Part shown: piece after piece, positions 1 to 9,282 of the stretch
How positions within the stretch are numbered: the stretch's first letter is position 1
How the letters are laid out: every line of letters starts with the position of its first letter
Assembly (NCBI RefSeq): GCF_015477805.1
Contig: NZ_JADLQL010000001.1
Location: 372,001 to 436,000, forward strand
Source of the DNA: Nocardia flavorosea
GTDB taxonomy: Bacteria; Actinomycetota; Actinomycetes; Mycobacteriales; Mycobacteriaceae
Length of the DNA stretch: 64,000 nucleotides
Direction: 5' to 3'
Program-made: the position numbers and the translations under genes
The notes under the pieces: generated by a model
Databases searched by the model: none
Seen by the model: only the letters and a program-made list of their open reading frames with translations
What the model was told of the DNA's origin: nothing

Positions 1-1399
1 GCCAGACGGTGAACGTGGTGGTGCCGGGCCGTGATTCCACCCGGATATCGCCGCCGTGCTTGTTCACCACGATCCGGAAGGAGATATCCAGGCCGAGGCC
101 CGTGCCCTCGCCGACCGGTTTGGTGGTGAAGAAGGGTTCGAAGATGCGGTCGCGTACCTCGGTCGCGATCCCGGGCCCGGTATCGGTGATCTCCACGACG
201 GCACAGTCGTCGGCGTGGCGGGTGCGCAACGTCAGGGTGCCGCTGCCCTGCATCGCGTAGACGGCGTTGTCGATGAGGTTGGTCCAGACCTGGTTGAGTT
301 CGGCGGCGTAACACGGCACCTGGGGGAGTGCGGGATCGTACTGCTTGACCACCGCGATCGAATCGCCGATCTTGCGGCTGAGCATGACCAGCGTGCTGTC
401 CAGCAGTTCGTGCAGATCCACAACCTGGAACGGGGCACGGTCCATTTGCGAATACTGTTTGGCCGCGTCCACCAGGGTGGAGATCCGGCCGGTCGAATCG
501 GCGATCTCGTTCATCAGCAGCTCGGTTTCGATGGTGTAGGTGAGCCACCGGAAGGCCCCCTCGAGTACCTGCTGCGCGGAACCCGCCAACGTCGCCGACA
601 CCCGCTCGAGCCAGTCGGTGTCGAAACCGGCCTGCACGAAATTCGGCGCCAGTTCCCAGCCTCCGGCGATGCCGTGCTCCTCGAGCCAGTCGCCGAGCGC
701 GTCCTCGCGGTCTGCGGCTTCCAGCGGCGACAGTTCCGGCGCCTTCGCCACCTGGGCCGCCGCCTCTTCCTGGAGCCGCACCAAGGTTTCGAGTACTTCG
801 GTGCCGAACTTGCCCTGTGCCATCATGGCCAGTTTGTGCCGCATACCGGCGATACGGTCGCGGAGACCGGAGGTGGCGCGGACGGCGGCCGCGGCCGGAT
901 TGTTCAGCTCGTGGGTGAGGCCGGCCGACAACGATCCGAGCGCCAGCAGCCGTTCCCGCTGGGCGATACGGGCATTGTTGTTGCGGTTACCGAAGAACGC
1001 ACCCTCGAGCAGGTGCACTGCCATGGGGAACCAGGCGTGCATCATCCGGGAGAACGTCTGTGCGTCGAGGACGAAGAACCGGGACGGCACGGTGACGTAG
1101 AGCGAACCGGTGTACTGGGTTTCGGCGTGCTCGCCGAGGTAGGCAGTCCACGCACCGGCATAGGATCCGCGGTGGGCGGTGCGCACCATCTCGATCTCCC
1201 GGCCCGCCGACAGTTTCGTGAGACGTACCTCGCCGTCCATCAATACGTAGAAGCACGTCGCCGGTTCGCCTTCGCGGTAGACGGGGCCGGGTTCGAGGTA
1301 TTCGATGCGGCCGTCGGCGCACAACCACGCCAGCTGGTCGTCGTCGAGCTTCTCGAACAGGAACAAGGTCCGCAATTCGGCCGGATCGCAGATACTCAC
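1..1399 (-). CDS. Sensor histidine kinase with N-terminal cyclic-nucleotide-binding-like domain (C-terminus cut by window edge)
   Basis: The 466 visible residues begin with a cNMP-binding-type beta roll (about 10-125), followed by a HisKA segment with the phospho-acceptor His163 in HELNNP, and a HATPase_c domain with N-box NLIDNAVYAM, DTGPGI and GTGLGL motifs. The stop must lie only a few codons beyond position 1, because the ATPase domain is nearly finished. The protein has no membrane segment and should be cytosolic. GTG at 1399 is chosen because GGAGA lies 6 bases upstream; GTG at 1402 is the alternative. The gene starts 10 bases after the stop of the receiver-reductase fusion, so the two form an operon and the kinase most likely phosphorylates that receiver. 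The ligand of the cNMP-like domain cannot be told; such domains are often gas or redox sensors rather than true cAMP binders. Confidence 0.9.
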   Translation of the reverse strand, partial: MSICDPAELRTLFLFEKLDDDQLAWLCADGRIEYLEPGPVYREGEPATCFYVLMDGEVRLTKLSAGREIEMVRTAHRGSYAGAWTAYLGEHAETQYTGSLYVTVPSRFFVLDAQTFSRMMHAWFPMAVHLLEGAFFGNRNNNARIAQRERLLALGSLSAGLTHELNNPAAAAVRATSGLRDRIAGMRHKLAMMAQGKFGTEVLETLVRLQEEAAAQVAKAPELSPLEAADREDALGDWLEEHGIAGGWELAPNFVQAGFDTDWLERVSATLAGSAQQVLEGAFRWLTYTIETELLMNEIADSTGRISTLVDAAKQYSQMDRAPFQVVDLHELLDSTLVMLSRKIGDSIAVVKQYDPALPQVPCYAAELNQVWTNLIDNAVYAMQGSGTLTLRTRHADDCAVVEITDTGPGIATEVRDRIFEPFFTTKPVGEGTGLGLDISFRIVVNKHGGDIRVESRPGTTTFTVW

Positions 1400-1409
1400 C
1401 ACTCGTCTC

Positions 1410-3098
1410 CTAAGCCAGGTACCGGTGTACGAGCATGACTGCCATGGCGCCCTCGCCGACCGCCGAGGCCACCCGTTTGGCGGATTCGGCATGCACATCG
1501 CCGGCGACGAACACGCCCGGCACACTGGTTTCCAGGTGATGGGGCGGGCGCGGTAGTTCCCACCCGGGCGGCCGGGCGCCGTCCACCAGCAGGTCGGGTC
1601 CGGCCAGGACGTAACCGGCGGTATCGCGGTGGACCACGCCGTCGAGCCATTCCGTCTGCGGCGCCGCCCCGATGAACAGGAACAGTCGTTCGGCGGGAGC
1701 CTTCTCCTCGGTGCCGGTCCGGTTGTCGCGCAGCACCACGGTGTGCAGATGGTCGGCACCGTCCACCGCAACGATCTCGGTCTCGGTGTGCACCACGATG
1801 CCGGGCACTTGCGCGATCTGCTGGACGAGGTAGTGCGACATGGATTTTTCCAGCGTGTCCGCCCGGACCACGAGATGGACCCGGCGGGCGTGCCGGGACA
1901 GGAACATCGCCGCCTGACCCGCGGAATTCGCGCCGCCGACGATATAGACGTCGTGTCCGGCGCATTCGGCCGCTTCGGTCATCGCCGATCCGTAGAAGAC
2001 CCCGCGGCCGGTGAACGCGTCCACGCCGGGCGCGGGATGGCGGCGGTAGTCCACGCCGGTGGCGATGAGGACCGTATGCCCCGACAGGGTGCCGCCGTCG
2101 GCGAAGCGGACGGTACGGGCCGAACCGTTCACCTCGAGCCCCACCACCTCCCGGGTCGTGACCACCTCGGCGCCGAACTTCGCGGCCTGGCGCCGCGCCC
2201 GGTCGGCGAGCTGCACCCCGGACAGGCCGTCCGGGAATCCGAGATAGTTCTCGATCCGCGAGCTCTGCCCGGCCTGACCGCCGGTCGCGGTGCGTTCGAC
2301 CAGGACGGTCCGCAATCCCTCGGAGGCGCCGTAGACCGCGGCGCCGAGCCCGGCCGGTCCGCCGCCGACCACGATGAGATCGTAGAAATCCGCGGCCGGC
2401 TCGGTACTCAACCCGACGCTTTCCGCGAGCTCGCCGTCGGTGGGCTGAACCAGCGCCCGGCCGCTCTCGGTGATCACCACCGGGCATCGGCGTGGATCGG
2501 CCCCGGCCGCCTCCAGCAGCCGCGCGCCCTCGGGCTCCTCCGCCGGATACCAGCGGTAGGGCAATTGGTTTCTGGCCAGGAACTCCCTGACCTGAGACGA
2601 CCGGGGAGACCACCGGTTGCCCACGACCTTGGTCCCGTGTACGGGCCGGTGTTCACTGCTGCGCCAGGCATCGAGCAGGGCATCCAGCACCGGGTACAAC
2701 TTCTCCTCCGGCGGGTCCCAGGGTTTGAGCAGGTAGTGGTCGAGGTCCACGACATTGATGGCGTCGATCGCGGCGTTCGTATCGGCATACGCTGTCAACA
2801 GCACCCGCCGGGCGAAGGGATGCAGGTCCATGGCTTGTTCCAGAAATTCGATCCCGTCCATACCCGGCATCCGGAAATCGGCGAGCAGCACCGCCACCGG
2901 CGTACCGCGCAATTTCATCTCCCGTAGCGCTTCGAGCGCTTGCGGACCCGATTCGGCGCGCAGGATGCGATAGTCGGCACCGTAACGCCGGCGCAGGTCG
3001 CGGACGACCGCCCGCGATACTCCGGGATCGTCGTCGACGCTCAGAATGGCGGGCTTGGAGACAGTCGGGGAACTCACCGATCGAGTATGCCCGCCCAT
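1410..3098 (-). CDS. Receiver domain fused to glutaredoxin-like and thioredoxin-reductase-like FAD oxidoreductase
   Basis: Three modules are visible: a response-regulator receiver (about 17-145; phospho-acceptor Asp74 in LLADFRMPGMDG, Thr102, Lys125), a glutaredoxin/thioredoxin-like segment (about 155-230), and an FAD/NADPH pyridine-nucleotide-disulfide reductase of thioredoxin-reductase type (about 238-555; GGGPAG at 245-250 and a second Rossmann motif near 388). The usual redox-active CxxC of thioredoxin reductase is absent: the aligned place reads YGSAMT (369-374). The electron acceptor is therefore unclear. The output is enzymatic rather than DNA binding. It is co-transcribed with the downstream sensor kinase. 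Start: ATG at 3098 is kept, but GTG at 3077 (7 codons later, with CATACT ending 6 bases before it) is an equally good leaderless start. Confidence 0.9.
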   Translation of the reverse strand: MGGHTRSVSSPTVSKPAILSVDDDPGVSRAVVRDLRRRYGADYRILRAESGPQALEALREMKLRGTPVAVLLADFRMPGMDGIEFLEQAMDLHPFARRVLLTAYADTNAAIDAINVVDLDHYLLKPWDPPEEKLYPVLDALLDAWRSSEHRPVHGTKVVGNRWSPRSSQVREFLARNQLPYRWYPAEEPEGARLLEAAGADPRRCPVVITESGRALVQPTDGELAESVGLSTEPAADFYDLIVVGGGPAGLGAAVYGASEGLRTVLVERTATGGQAGQSSRIENYLGFPDGLSGVQLADRARRQAAKFGAEVVTTREVVGLEVNGSARTVRFADGGTLSGHTVLIATGVDYRRHPAPGVDAFTGRGVFYGSAMTEAAECAGHDVYIVGGANSAGQAAMFLSRHARRVHLVVRADTLEKSMSHYLVQQIAQVPGIVVHTETEIVAVDGADHLHTVVLRDNRTGTEEKAPAERLFLFIGAAPQTEWLDGVVHRDTAGYVLAGPDLLVDGARPPGWELPRPPHHLETSVPGVFVAGDVHAESAKRVASAVGEGAMAVMLVHRYLA

Positions 3099-3657
3099 GC
3101 GGCGCTATGGCGGATCGGCGCCGTGACCCGCGTTCCGGCGGCCGGCCGGGCGAGCATCCCGCCGCCGGATGAGGTCGCCGGCAAACTGCCGAGGCGGCGG
3201 CGGTGGGGATTGCCGTTCGATCGCCGCGGTACCCGGCCCCGCCGCCGGCCGGGGTGGCGGATAAGGACCGCGGGAATCGCCCCGGTCGTTCGGGCCGGCG
3301 AGTAACGGTGTTGTGAAGTGGATCGAACCGCAGCTACCGATTTCGTATATCGCTGCCCGTCGTACCCCGGATCATCGAAGAATTTCCGGTGGCCCTGTTT
3401 GCCCGGAATTGTCTCGGGTAGTTGCCGGAATGTAGCCGATCGGCACTCCGCACTGAGTGCCCGGCGGTTACCCGAAAAGAGCCGATGCCGCGCCCGATGC
3501 GGAACCGAACACCGGGAGCGGCGAGCACGCCGAATCGCGTCGGCGCCCGGCACCCGGGTACGGGGACAGCCACCCCCGAAGCGCCCGAATCCGGACCGGT
3601 CCCCGTGGCGTGAATCGGTTCGCCGATCACGTATCGGACGAGAAGCTAGGAGGAATC
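3099..3657. other. Intergenic region, 559 bases
   Basis: Divergent spacer between the receiver-reductase gene and the PRC-barrel gene. No convincing gene was found on either strand; open frames here lack ribosome sites and show scattered codon use. It holds a SigF-like promoter (3397-3420) for the right-hand gene, implying a leader of about 230 bases. Confidence 0.6.
3397..3420 (+). promoter_or_regulatory. SigF/SigB-type stress promoter candidate
   Basis: GTTT (3397-3400) is followed after exactly 15 bases by GGGTA (3416-3420), the layout known for mycobacterial SigF promoters (GTTT, 15-17 bases, GGGTA). It points toward the PRC-barrel/DUF2382 gene, a family often under general-stress control. 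Short motifs like this occur by chance, so this is a candidate only. Confidence 0.45.
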
Positions 3658-4458
3658 ATGGCTCAACAGGTGGAAGAACTGATCGGAGACGCCGTTTACG
3701 ACCTGGACGGCGACAAGATCGGCAAGGTGAAGCGAGTCTATGTCGACAATTCTTCCGGCGCCCCGACCTGGGCGTCGGTGAGCACCGGACTCTTCAGCGA
3801 AGATTCACTGGTGCCGCTCGCCGGAGCGCAGCTGCGGCAGGACACCGGGGAACTGCGGGTCCGGGTGCAGAAGGAAGCGGTGAAATCGGCGCCGCATCTC
3901 GAGCACGACGGCCTGATCAGCCGCGAATCCGAGGACGAACTGTTCGTCCACTACGGAATCGACCCCGGTCATGCCGGCTGGGAGGATTACGGGCGCCACG
4001 CCGAGCGACCCGGCGACACGACCGGTATGGGTACTGCCGCCGGTATGGGTACTGCCGCCGGTATGGGCGGAACCACCGCATCACCCGCGGACCGGGAATC
4101 CATGGTGCGCTCGGAGGAGCAGCTCAACGTCGGTACCGAACAGCAGGAGTCCGGCCGGGCTCGGATGCGCAAATACGTGGTCACCGAGGAGCAATCGGTC
4201 ACTGTTCCCACCAGCCACGAGGAAGTGCATGTCGAACGCGAACCCATCACCGACCCCGATGCGGTGAACGCGGATCTGGGCGATGAGGAACGAGAGGTCA
4301 CTCTGCACGAAGAGCGGGTGACGGTGAACAAGGAATCCGTTCCCGTCGAGCGGGTCCGCCTCGCTGTCGACGAGGTCGAGGACGAGCAGACGGTTTCCGA
4401 TACCGTCCGCAAGGAACGGATCGAAACCGAAGGCACCGACCGCGACGACCGTCGCTGA
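3658..4458 (+). CDS. PRC-barrel and DUF2382 (YsnF/AvaK-type) stress protein
   Basis: The 266-residue protein starts with a PRC-barrel (about 8-85, IGDAVYDLDGDKIGKVKRVYVD), then a Gly/Met-rich linker with a short tandem repeat (TGMGTAAGMGTAAGMGG, about 122-140), and a DUF2382 domain (about 155-255, rich in EEQ, HEE and VERE repeats). It is strongly acidic and lacks signal or membrane segments. The start is fixed by AGGAGG seven bases before ATG 3658. The frame stays open upstream but without a ribosome site. Proteins of this make-up are linked to general and osmotic stress in actinobacteria; the molecular activity is unknown. It is a single-gene unit, closed by a strong terminator. Confidence 0.9.
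   Translation: MAQQVEELIGDAVYDLDGDKIGKVKRVYVDNSSGAPTWASVSTGLFSEDSLVPLAGAQLRQDTGELRVRVQKEAVKSAPHLEHDGLISRESEDELFVHYGIDPGHAGWEDYGRHAERPGDTTGMGTAAGMGTAAGMGGTTASPADRESMVRSEEQLNVGTEQQESGRARMRKYVVTEEQSVTVPTSHEEVHVEREPITDPDAVNADLGDEEREVTLHEERVTVNKESVPVERVRLAVDEVEDEQTVSDTVRKERIETEGTDRDDRR
4024..4068 (+). repeat. In-frame 18-bp tandem repeat in linker of the PRC-barrel protein
   Basis: GGTATGGGTACTGCCGCC occurs twice back to back (4024-4041, 4042-4059) and begins a third time (4060-4068). It encodes the GMGTAA linker units. Unit number is likely to vary between strains. Confidence 0.85.
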
Positions 4459-4472
4459 CCACCGAATTCCGC

Positions 4473-4504
4473 GGGATCCCGGGTCTTCACCCGGGATCCC
4501 TTTT
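4473..4504 (+). terminator. Rho-independent terminator
   Basis: A perfect 12-bp stem (GGGATCCCGGGT at 4473-4484, ACCCGGGATCCC at 4489-4500) with a CTTC loop is followed by four T. It lies 15 bases after the PRC-barrel gene and 41 bases before the end of the convergent ATPase gene, so it may serve both. Confidence 0.85.
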
Positions 4505-4545
4505 CGCGGAACGGGACTACGGAGCCGGGCAAGCGGGTAGTCCGT

Positions 4546-7500
4546 TCACGCCTTCCGCTCGGCCTCGGCCGGTTCGGCATTCTCCGATTCGGCGTATGAT
4601 CCCCGCTCGTCGCCGGGCAAGGCCGGGACCTCGGGGCGAGCCGTTTCCGCGGCCGGAAGCAGCCGTGGCAGCAGGGTGGAACCGGCGGTGGCACCCGCCG
4701 CCGCGGTGGTCGCGACCGACCATCCGATCGGGCCGAGCGGGGTGCAGCCGAAGTAGGCGCCCAGCCCCGGTGTCATGACGACGATCCCCAGCACCGCACC
4801 ACTGGCGGCGGTGGTGAGCCAGACCAGCGGGCTGCGATAGCCGGCAACCAGAGTCTGCCCCAGCTGGGTACCGATCAGCGCGACCAGTCCGATCGTGTCG
4901 GCGCGGCGCTGGGTGCCGGTGTAGCGGCCGACAAGCCATGCGGCCGACGCGCCGGTTGCGGTGGCTACACCGCGGACGGCAATCGTCCGGATCAGATCCG
5001 AACCGAGACTGGCAGGGGGAATCGCGGCGAGCTGACGCGCCCGCGCCTCGACCCATTCCGGATCGTCCTGCGGTTCGACACCTTCCTGACCGCCGGCCAG
5101 CGCGAGCGCCAGCGCCGGGAACATATCGGTGAGCAGATTGACCAGTAGGAACTGGCGTGTGCCGAGCGGTGCCCGGCCGCCGACCGCGGTCCCGAACAGC
5201 GTGAACGCGATCTCTCCCGCGTTACCGCCCACCAGCACCGCCACCGAATCGGCGACCCGCTGCCACATACTGCGGCCTTCGACCAGAGCGTGCAGCAGGG
5301 CGCGCGGATCCGGTTCGGTGAGCACCAGGTCGGCGGCATTGCGGGCGGCTGCCGAACCGTGCGCCGCGATACCGATCCCGATGTCTGCGGTGCGGATGGC
5401 GGCGGCGTCGTTGCTGCCGTCACCGGTCATGCCCACCACGTGGCCGTTACGCCGCAGCGCCGTGACGATCCCGACCTTCTGCTCCGGGTCGACGCGGGCG
5501 AAAACCGTGCTCCGCTCGATCAGCGCGGTCCGGTCGGTCTCATCGAGCTCGTCGAGGTCCGCACCCGTGGTGACCGTATCCACGGTGATCCCGAGCTGCC
5601 GGGCGACCGCGGCCGCGGTGACCGGGTGGTCGCCGGTGATCATGCGGACACCGACACCGTTGTCCTGTAATGCGCGAACAAGATAGGGCGTCTGCGGGCG
5701 CGGTGTATCGGCTATCCCGAGGAACCCGAGCAGGGTCAGTTCCTCGACGGCGTTCTCCATATCCTGCGGGTGCTCCGGCAGATCACGCCGGGCCACCACC
5801 AGTACTCGCAGGCCCTGTTCGGCGAGGTCGTGCAGCGTGGCGTCGGCGCGTTCGCGCAGCTCGTCGGTGAGGACCGGATCCGGTTTCGTACCGGTGCGCA
5901 CCCGGGTGCAACGCGGCAGCACGACCTCCGGTGCGCCTTTGACCATGAGCCGTAGTTTGCGCGCGGTCTGGCCGAAGGCCGCGGCGTAACCACGGTTGGA
6001 TTCGAACGGTATCTCGTCGAGGGGATCCCAGCGGTGGGCGTCGGACCCCAGTGTTTCGGCGGCGGCGTCGAGGACGGCACGGTCGGTGGCGTGCAGTACG
6101 GGCCCGTCGTCGGGTTCGGGGCAGGCCCGGGCGGCGGCCCGCAACAGCCGCCGCGCCGTGGCGGAATCGCTGTCGGGCTGCCATTGCTCGTCGAGGTCGG
6201 CGAGCGCGGTCAGCCGCAATCGGCCCTCGGTGAGGGTGCCGGTTTTGTCGAAACACAATTCGTCGACCCGGCCCAGTGCCTCCACCGCGCGGTTGGCGCG
6301 CACCAGCACCCCGTAGCGGGACAGCCGCCGCGCGGCCGCGAGCTGCGCCACCGTCGCCACCAGCGGCAACCCTTCGGGTACCGCGGCGACTGCCACCCCG
6401 ACACCGTCGGAGATGGCCGCGCGCAAGGTGCGTCCGCGGAGCCCGCCGAGTGCGGTGACGATCGCACCGCCGGTCAGCGTCAGCGGCAGGGCGCGATCGG
6501 TGAGCGAACGCAATTGAGCCTGCACGCCGCCCTTGTCCGGCGGTACCGCGCCCGCGGTCGCACGGCCGGCCTGGGTATCGGCTCCGACCGCCACCACCAC
6601 CGCCACCGCGGAACCGCTGACCACGGTGGTGCCTTCGAAGATGAGGCAGGCCCGGTCGCCGACGACGGCGCCGGGCGTGGCCTCGACCCCCTTGGGCACC
6701 GTCACCGATTCACCGGTCAGCCCGGATTCGTCCATTTCCAGATCCTCGGTGCGCAGCAGCCGCGCATCGGCGGGAACCACTTCGCCCGCACGGACGACGA
6801 ACACATCCCCGATCTCCAGGCAGTCGGCGGGCACCTCGGTACCCGCGGGTTCCGGGTTGGCGATATCCGCCCGGTCGATCACCCGGCCGGTCAGCTGCTC
6901 CCCCTCGAGGAGTTCCTGCAATTCGTTCTCCGCCGCCTGCCGCTGGCGAGCGGAGATCATGGCGTTCACGGTGAGAACCGAGGACAGCAGCACGGCATCG
7001 GAGGGTGCGCCGAGAATCGCGGTCGCCACCGCGCCCACACCGAGCACCGGAGTGAGCGGGTCGGCCAGCTCCCGCCGCATATGGCCCAGATAGCCGGTGA
7101 TCGGTGCGAGCGCGTTCGGTATCAACGCACCCCGGCCGGTGGGCTCGTCGGTCTGCCGTTCCGCCGGGCTCGCAGGCTCGGGCAACCGGGACAGCACCTC
7201 GTCCGGTTCGAGGGCATGCCAGGGCAGCAGCGGTGCCGGTGCGCCCACCGCGTCCGGCCGGGCGGCCCGCAGCCCGGTCACCGCGCCGTTGAACAATCCC
7301 GCGAAATTCGCCGCGATCATCGGCGCGGTACGGGACCGGGCGGCCGGTGCTGCCGCCAGGATCAGCCCGGTGAGGCTGCAAGCCGACAGCGCCAGCGTGC
7401 GACCGCGCTCGCTGACCTGCCGCGCCGGCCCGACGGCCGCCAGCGTGCGCCGTACCTGCTCCAGATTCCGGCACAGCAGATCCGCCGACCACGGCACATG

Positions 7501-9207
7501 GATACCGCCGCCTTCGCAACCGATGAGCCCGATCGCGACATCGGCATGGTCGAGTGCCTTGTGCGCGCGGGTGCTCAGCACCGCCACCGCATGCCCGTCC
7601 TGCTGCAGCCGTTCCACATGCGCGCTGAGTGAACCGCGCGCGGAGACGAACTCGTCGGCGAGCCCGCGGAGTTCGGCGGCGTCGCGGTGGCCGGCGAGCA
7701 CGATACGCAGTCCCGCGCGCCGGGCGGCGGTCAGCACACCGTGCGCCCGCGGATCCAGTTCGCGACCGACCAGTACCTGCCCGACCACTCGGTCACCGTC
7801 GCGCAGTTCCCGCTCGACCGGGCGGTTGGTGGTGCCGCCCCGGTCGCGGCTTCCGGAATGCGGATGCACCAGTCGCAGCGGATGGAGTTCGTCGCCGTCG
7901 CGATCCGCCAGCTCCCACAGCAACCGCTGCGCGCTGCTCCAGACCCGTGCGTCCGGCCACTCCGGATCGGCGCTCGCTGCCTCGAGGACCACGCGCCGGG
8001 TGGTGGCAAGTGATTCGGCGTCGACCACCACCGCCGTCAACCTGTCGAAGCGCCGCCACGCGGCCGGATGCAGCGTCAGTACACCGGCGGCCGCCAGAGT
8101 GGTGGATACGGTGGCGGAGTACACTTCCCGCCCGGCCCGCGCGGCTTTCGGCGCACCGAGGATGAGAGCGTCGGCGATATCGCCCGCCCGGCCCAGTCCG
8201 GCCAGGGTGGTGGCGCCGGCGAGCGCTGCGGCGGACGTCTCGTCGGCGACTCGCTCCACCGGTCCGCGCGGCATATCGGTGGGCCGGGTGAAACGCGGCA
8301 GCGGTTTGTCCACCCGGAAATGGTCGGCATCGACGATATCGGTCTCCCATTCCCGCCACTGTGCGTGCCGGGCCACGGCTTCGGTGAGGGCGAAACCACG
8401 CTGGACGGTATCGGCCACCAGATTGGTCACGCCGCCAGCTGCGCCCTCGCCGAGCGCGGCCCCCGCGGCATTGGCCACCGCCAGCAGCAGATCGGTGCGG
8501 GTACTGCCGAGTCGCTCCTCGAGATGCCGGCGCACCCGGGGCTGGGCATCGGTGAACGCCGCCACCGAACGCACCCCGCGCATGAACCCGCGCAGCGGCG
8601 GCACCGTGCCGGCGGCGGAGATCGCGATCGCGCAGATATCGCCGGCCACCTCGATCGCGGCCGCGATCACCGGTTCCCGGTCCGCCGGGAATTCCACGGC
8701 GCGGCTCCAGCCCGCGTCGGCGACGTCGGATTCGCGTTCGACCGCCTCGATCTCGGCCAGTAACCGGTCCAGGTCGGCGCCGCTGGACAACGCCGTCACG
8801 ATCCGCCCGGTCACCGCGTTGACCCGCCACCACTGCACGCCGCGCAACCGGCCCAGATGCTGTTCCAGTGCGCCGGTGACCGCGGACCGGTGACTATCGT
8901 CGAGGCCCTGGACCTCGATCGTCGCCTTGTCCTCCGAGAAGGCGACCCGGCGTTGTGCGCGGCGGTCCCGCGGGTCGAGCAGGGCCGCGAGATCGTCGCG
9001 TAGCTCGCTGTTCCGGCCGGGTAACAGTGGCGCGATTCCGGAGGCCAGCGTCGTGGCCATCTTCTCCGCGGTCCGCACGGGGGTTTCCACCACCTGCAGC
9101 CCGGTGTCGACGGCCCGCTGGGCGCCCGAACGCATCGCCCCGGTCACCGTGGCGACAGGTGTGGTGATCAGCTGGGGAGACAGGAGTGAACGCACAGTCG
9201 GGGCCAT
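4546..9207 (-). CDS. Giant cation-transporting P-type ATPase, CtpI/CtpH type
   Basis: The 1553-residue membrane protein has a complete P2-type catalytic half in its C-terminal 850 residues: TGES near 830, phosphorylation Asp987 in DKTGTLTEG, MTGDGSNDAA at 1260-1269, and a C-terminal membrane bundle. The N-terminal 650 residues look like a second, degenerate ATPase: an HMA-like fold (about 90-180), VVVDAESLATT around Asp396 where DKTGTLT is expected, LAGHRD in place of the TGD motif, and HKALDHADVAIG in place of GDGxNDAPALxxADVGIA. Length and layout match mycobacterial CtpH and CtpI (about 1540-1630 residues). The transported ion is unknown; Ca or Mg is plausible from P2 kinship. It is a single gene, divergent from the YcaQ-like gene. 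Confidence 0.9.
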   Translation of the reverse strand: MAPTVRSLLSPQLITTPVATVTGAMRSGAQRAVDTGLQVVETPVRTAEKMATTLASGIAPLLPGRNSELRDDLAALLDPRDRRAQRRVAFSEDKATIEVQGLDDSHRSAVTGALEQHLGRLRGVQWWRVNAVTGRIVTALSSGADLDRLLAEIEAVERESDVADAGWSRAVEFPADREPVIAAAIEVAGDICAIAISAAGTVPPLRGFMRGVRSVAAFTDAQPRVRRHLEERLGSTRTDLLLAVANAAGAALGEGAAGGVTNLVADTVQRGFALTEAVARHAQWREWETDIVDADHFRVDKPLPRFTRPTDMPRGPVERVADETSAAALAGATTLAGLGRAGDIADALILGAPKAARAGREVYSATVSTTLAAAGVLTLHPAAWRRFDRLTAVVVDAESLATTRRVVLEAASADPEWPDARVWSSAQRLLWELADRDGDELHPLRLVHPHSGSRDRGGTTNRPVERELRDGDRVVGQVLVGRELDPRAHGVLTAARRAGLRIVLAGHRDAAELRGLADEFVSARGSLSAHVERLQQDGHAVAVLSTRAHKALDHADVAIGLIGCEGGGIHVPWSADLLCRNLEQVRRTLAAVGPARQVSERGRTLALSACSLTGLILAAAPAARSRTAPMIAANFAGLFNGAVTGLRAARPDAVGAPAPLLPWHALEPDEVLSRLPEPASPAERQTDEPTGRGALIPNALAPITGYLGHMRRELADPLTPVLGVGAVATAILGAPSDAVLLSSVLTVNAMISARQRQAAENELQELLEGEQLTGRVIDRADIANPEPAGTEVPADCLEIGDVFVVRAGEVVPADARLLRTEDLEMDESGLTGESVTVPKGVEATPGAVVGDRACLIFEGTTVVSGSAVAVVVAVGADTQAGRATAGAVPPDKGGVQAQLRSLTDRALPLTLTGGAIVTALGGLRGRTLRAAISDGVGVAVAAVPEGLPLVATVAQLAAARRLSRYGVLVRANRAVEALGRVDELCFDKTGTLTEGRLRLTALADLDEQWQPDSDSATARRLLRAAARACPEPDDGPVLHATDRAVLDAAAETLGSDAHRWDPLDEIPFESNRGYAAAFGQTARKLRLMVKGAPEVVLPRCTRVRTGTKPDPVLTDELRERADATLHDLAEQGLRVLVVARRDLPEHPQDMENAVEELTLLGFLGIADTPRPQTPYLVRALQDNGVGVRMITGDHPVTAAAVARQLGITVDTVTTGADLDELDETDRTALIERSTVFARVDPEQKVGIVTALRRNGHVVGMTGDGSNDAAAIRTADIGIGIAAHGSAAARNAADLVLTEPDPRALLHALVEGRSMWQRVADSVAVLVGGNAGEIAFTLFGTAVGGRAPLGTRQFLLVNLLTDMFPALALALAGGQEGVEPQDDPEWVEARARQLAAIPPASLGSDLIRTIAVRGVATATGASAAWLVGRYTGTQRRADTIGLVALIGTQLGQTLVAGYRSPLVWLTTAASGAVLGIVVMTPGLGAYFGCTPLGPIGWSVATTAAAGATAGSTLLPRLLPAAETARPEVPALPGDERGSYAESENAEPAEAERKA

Positions 9208-9270
9208 ACCCGGGCGCTACCCGGCAGACGCCGCCGCAAACGCTGCGAACGGGGTGTCGTAGGGCGCCGA

Positions 9271-9276
9271 TAGTCT
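9271..9276 (+). promoter_or_regulatory. -10 box for leaderless YcaQ-like gene
   Basis: TAGTCT ends six bases before ATG 9283, so transcription should begin at or next to the start codon. No Shine-Dalgarno sequence precedes the gene. Confidence 0.55.
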
Positions 9277-9282
9277 CGCCGC

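Noticed and set aside
56..1438. Rightward open frame of 460 codons at the left edge
   Set aside because: Antisense to the sensor kinase, whose H, N and G boxes are clear on the other strand.
7097..8893. Rightward open frame of 598 codons
   Set aside because: Antisense to the giant P-type ATPase; Ser/Arg/Ala-rich product without domains.
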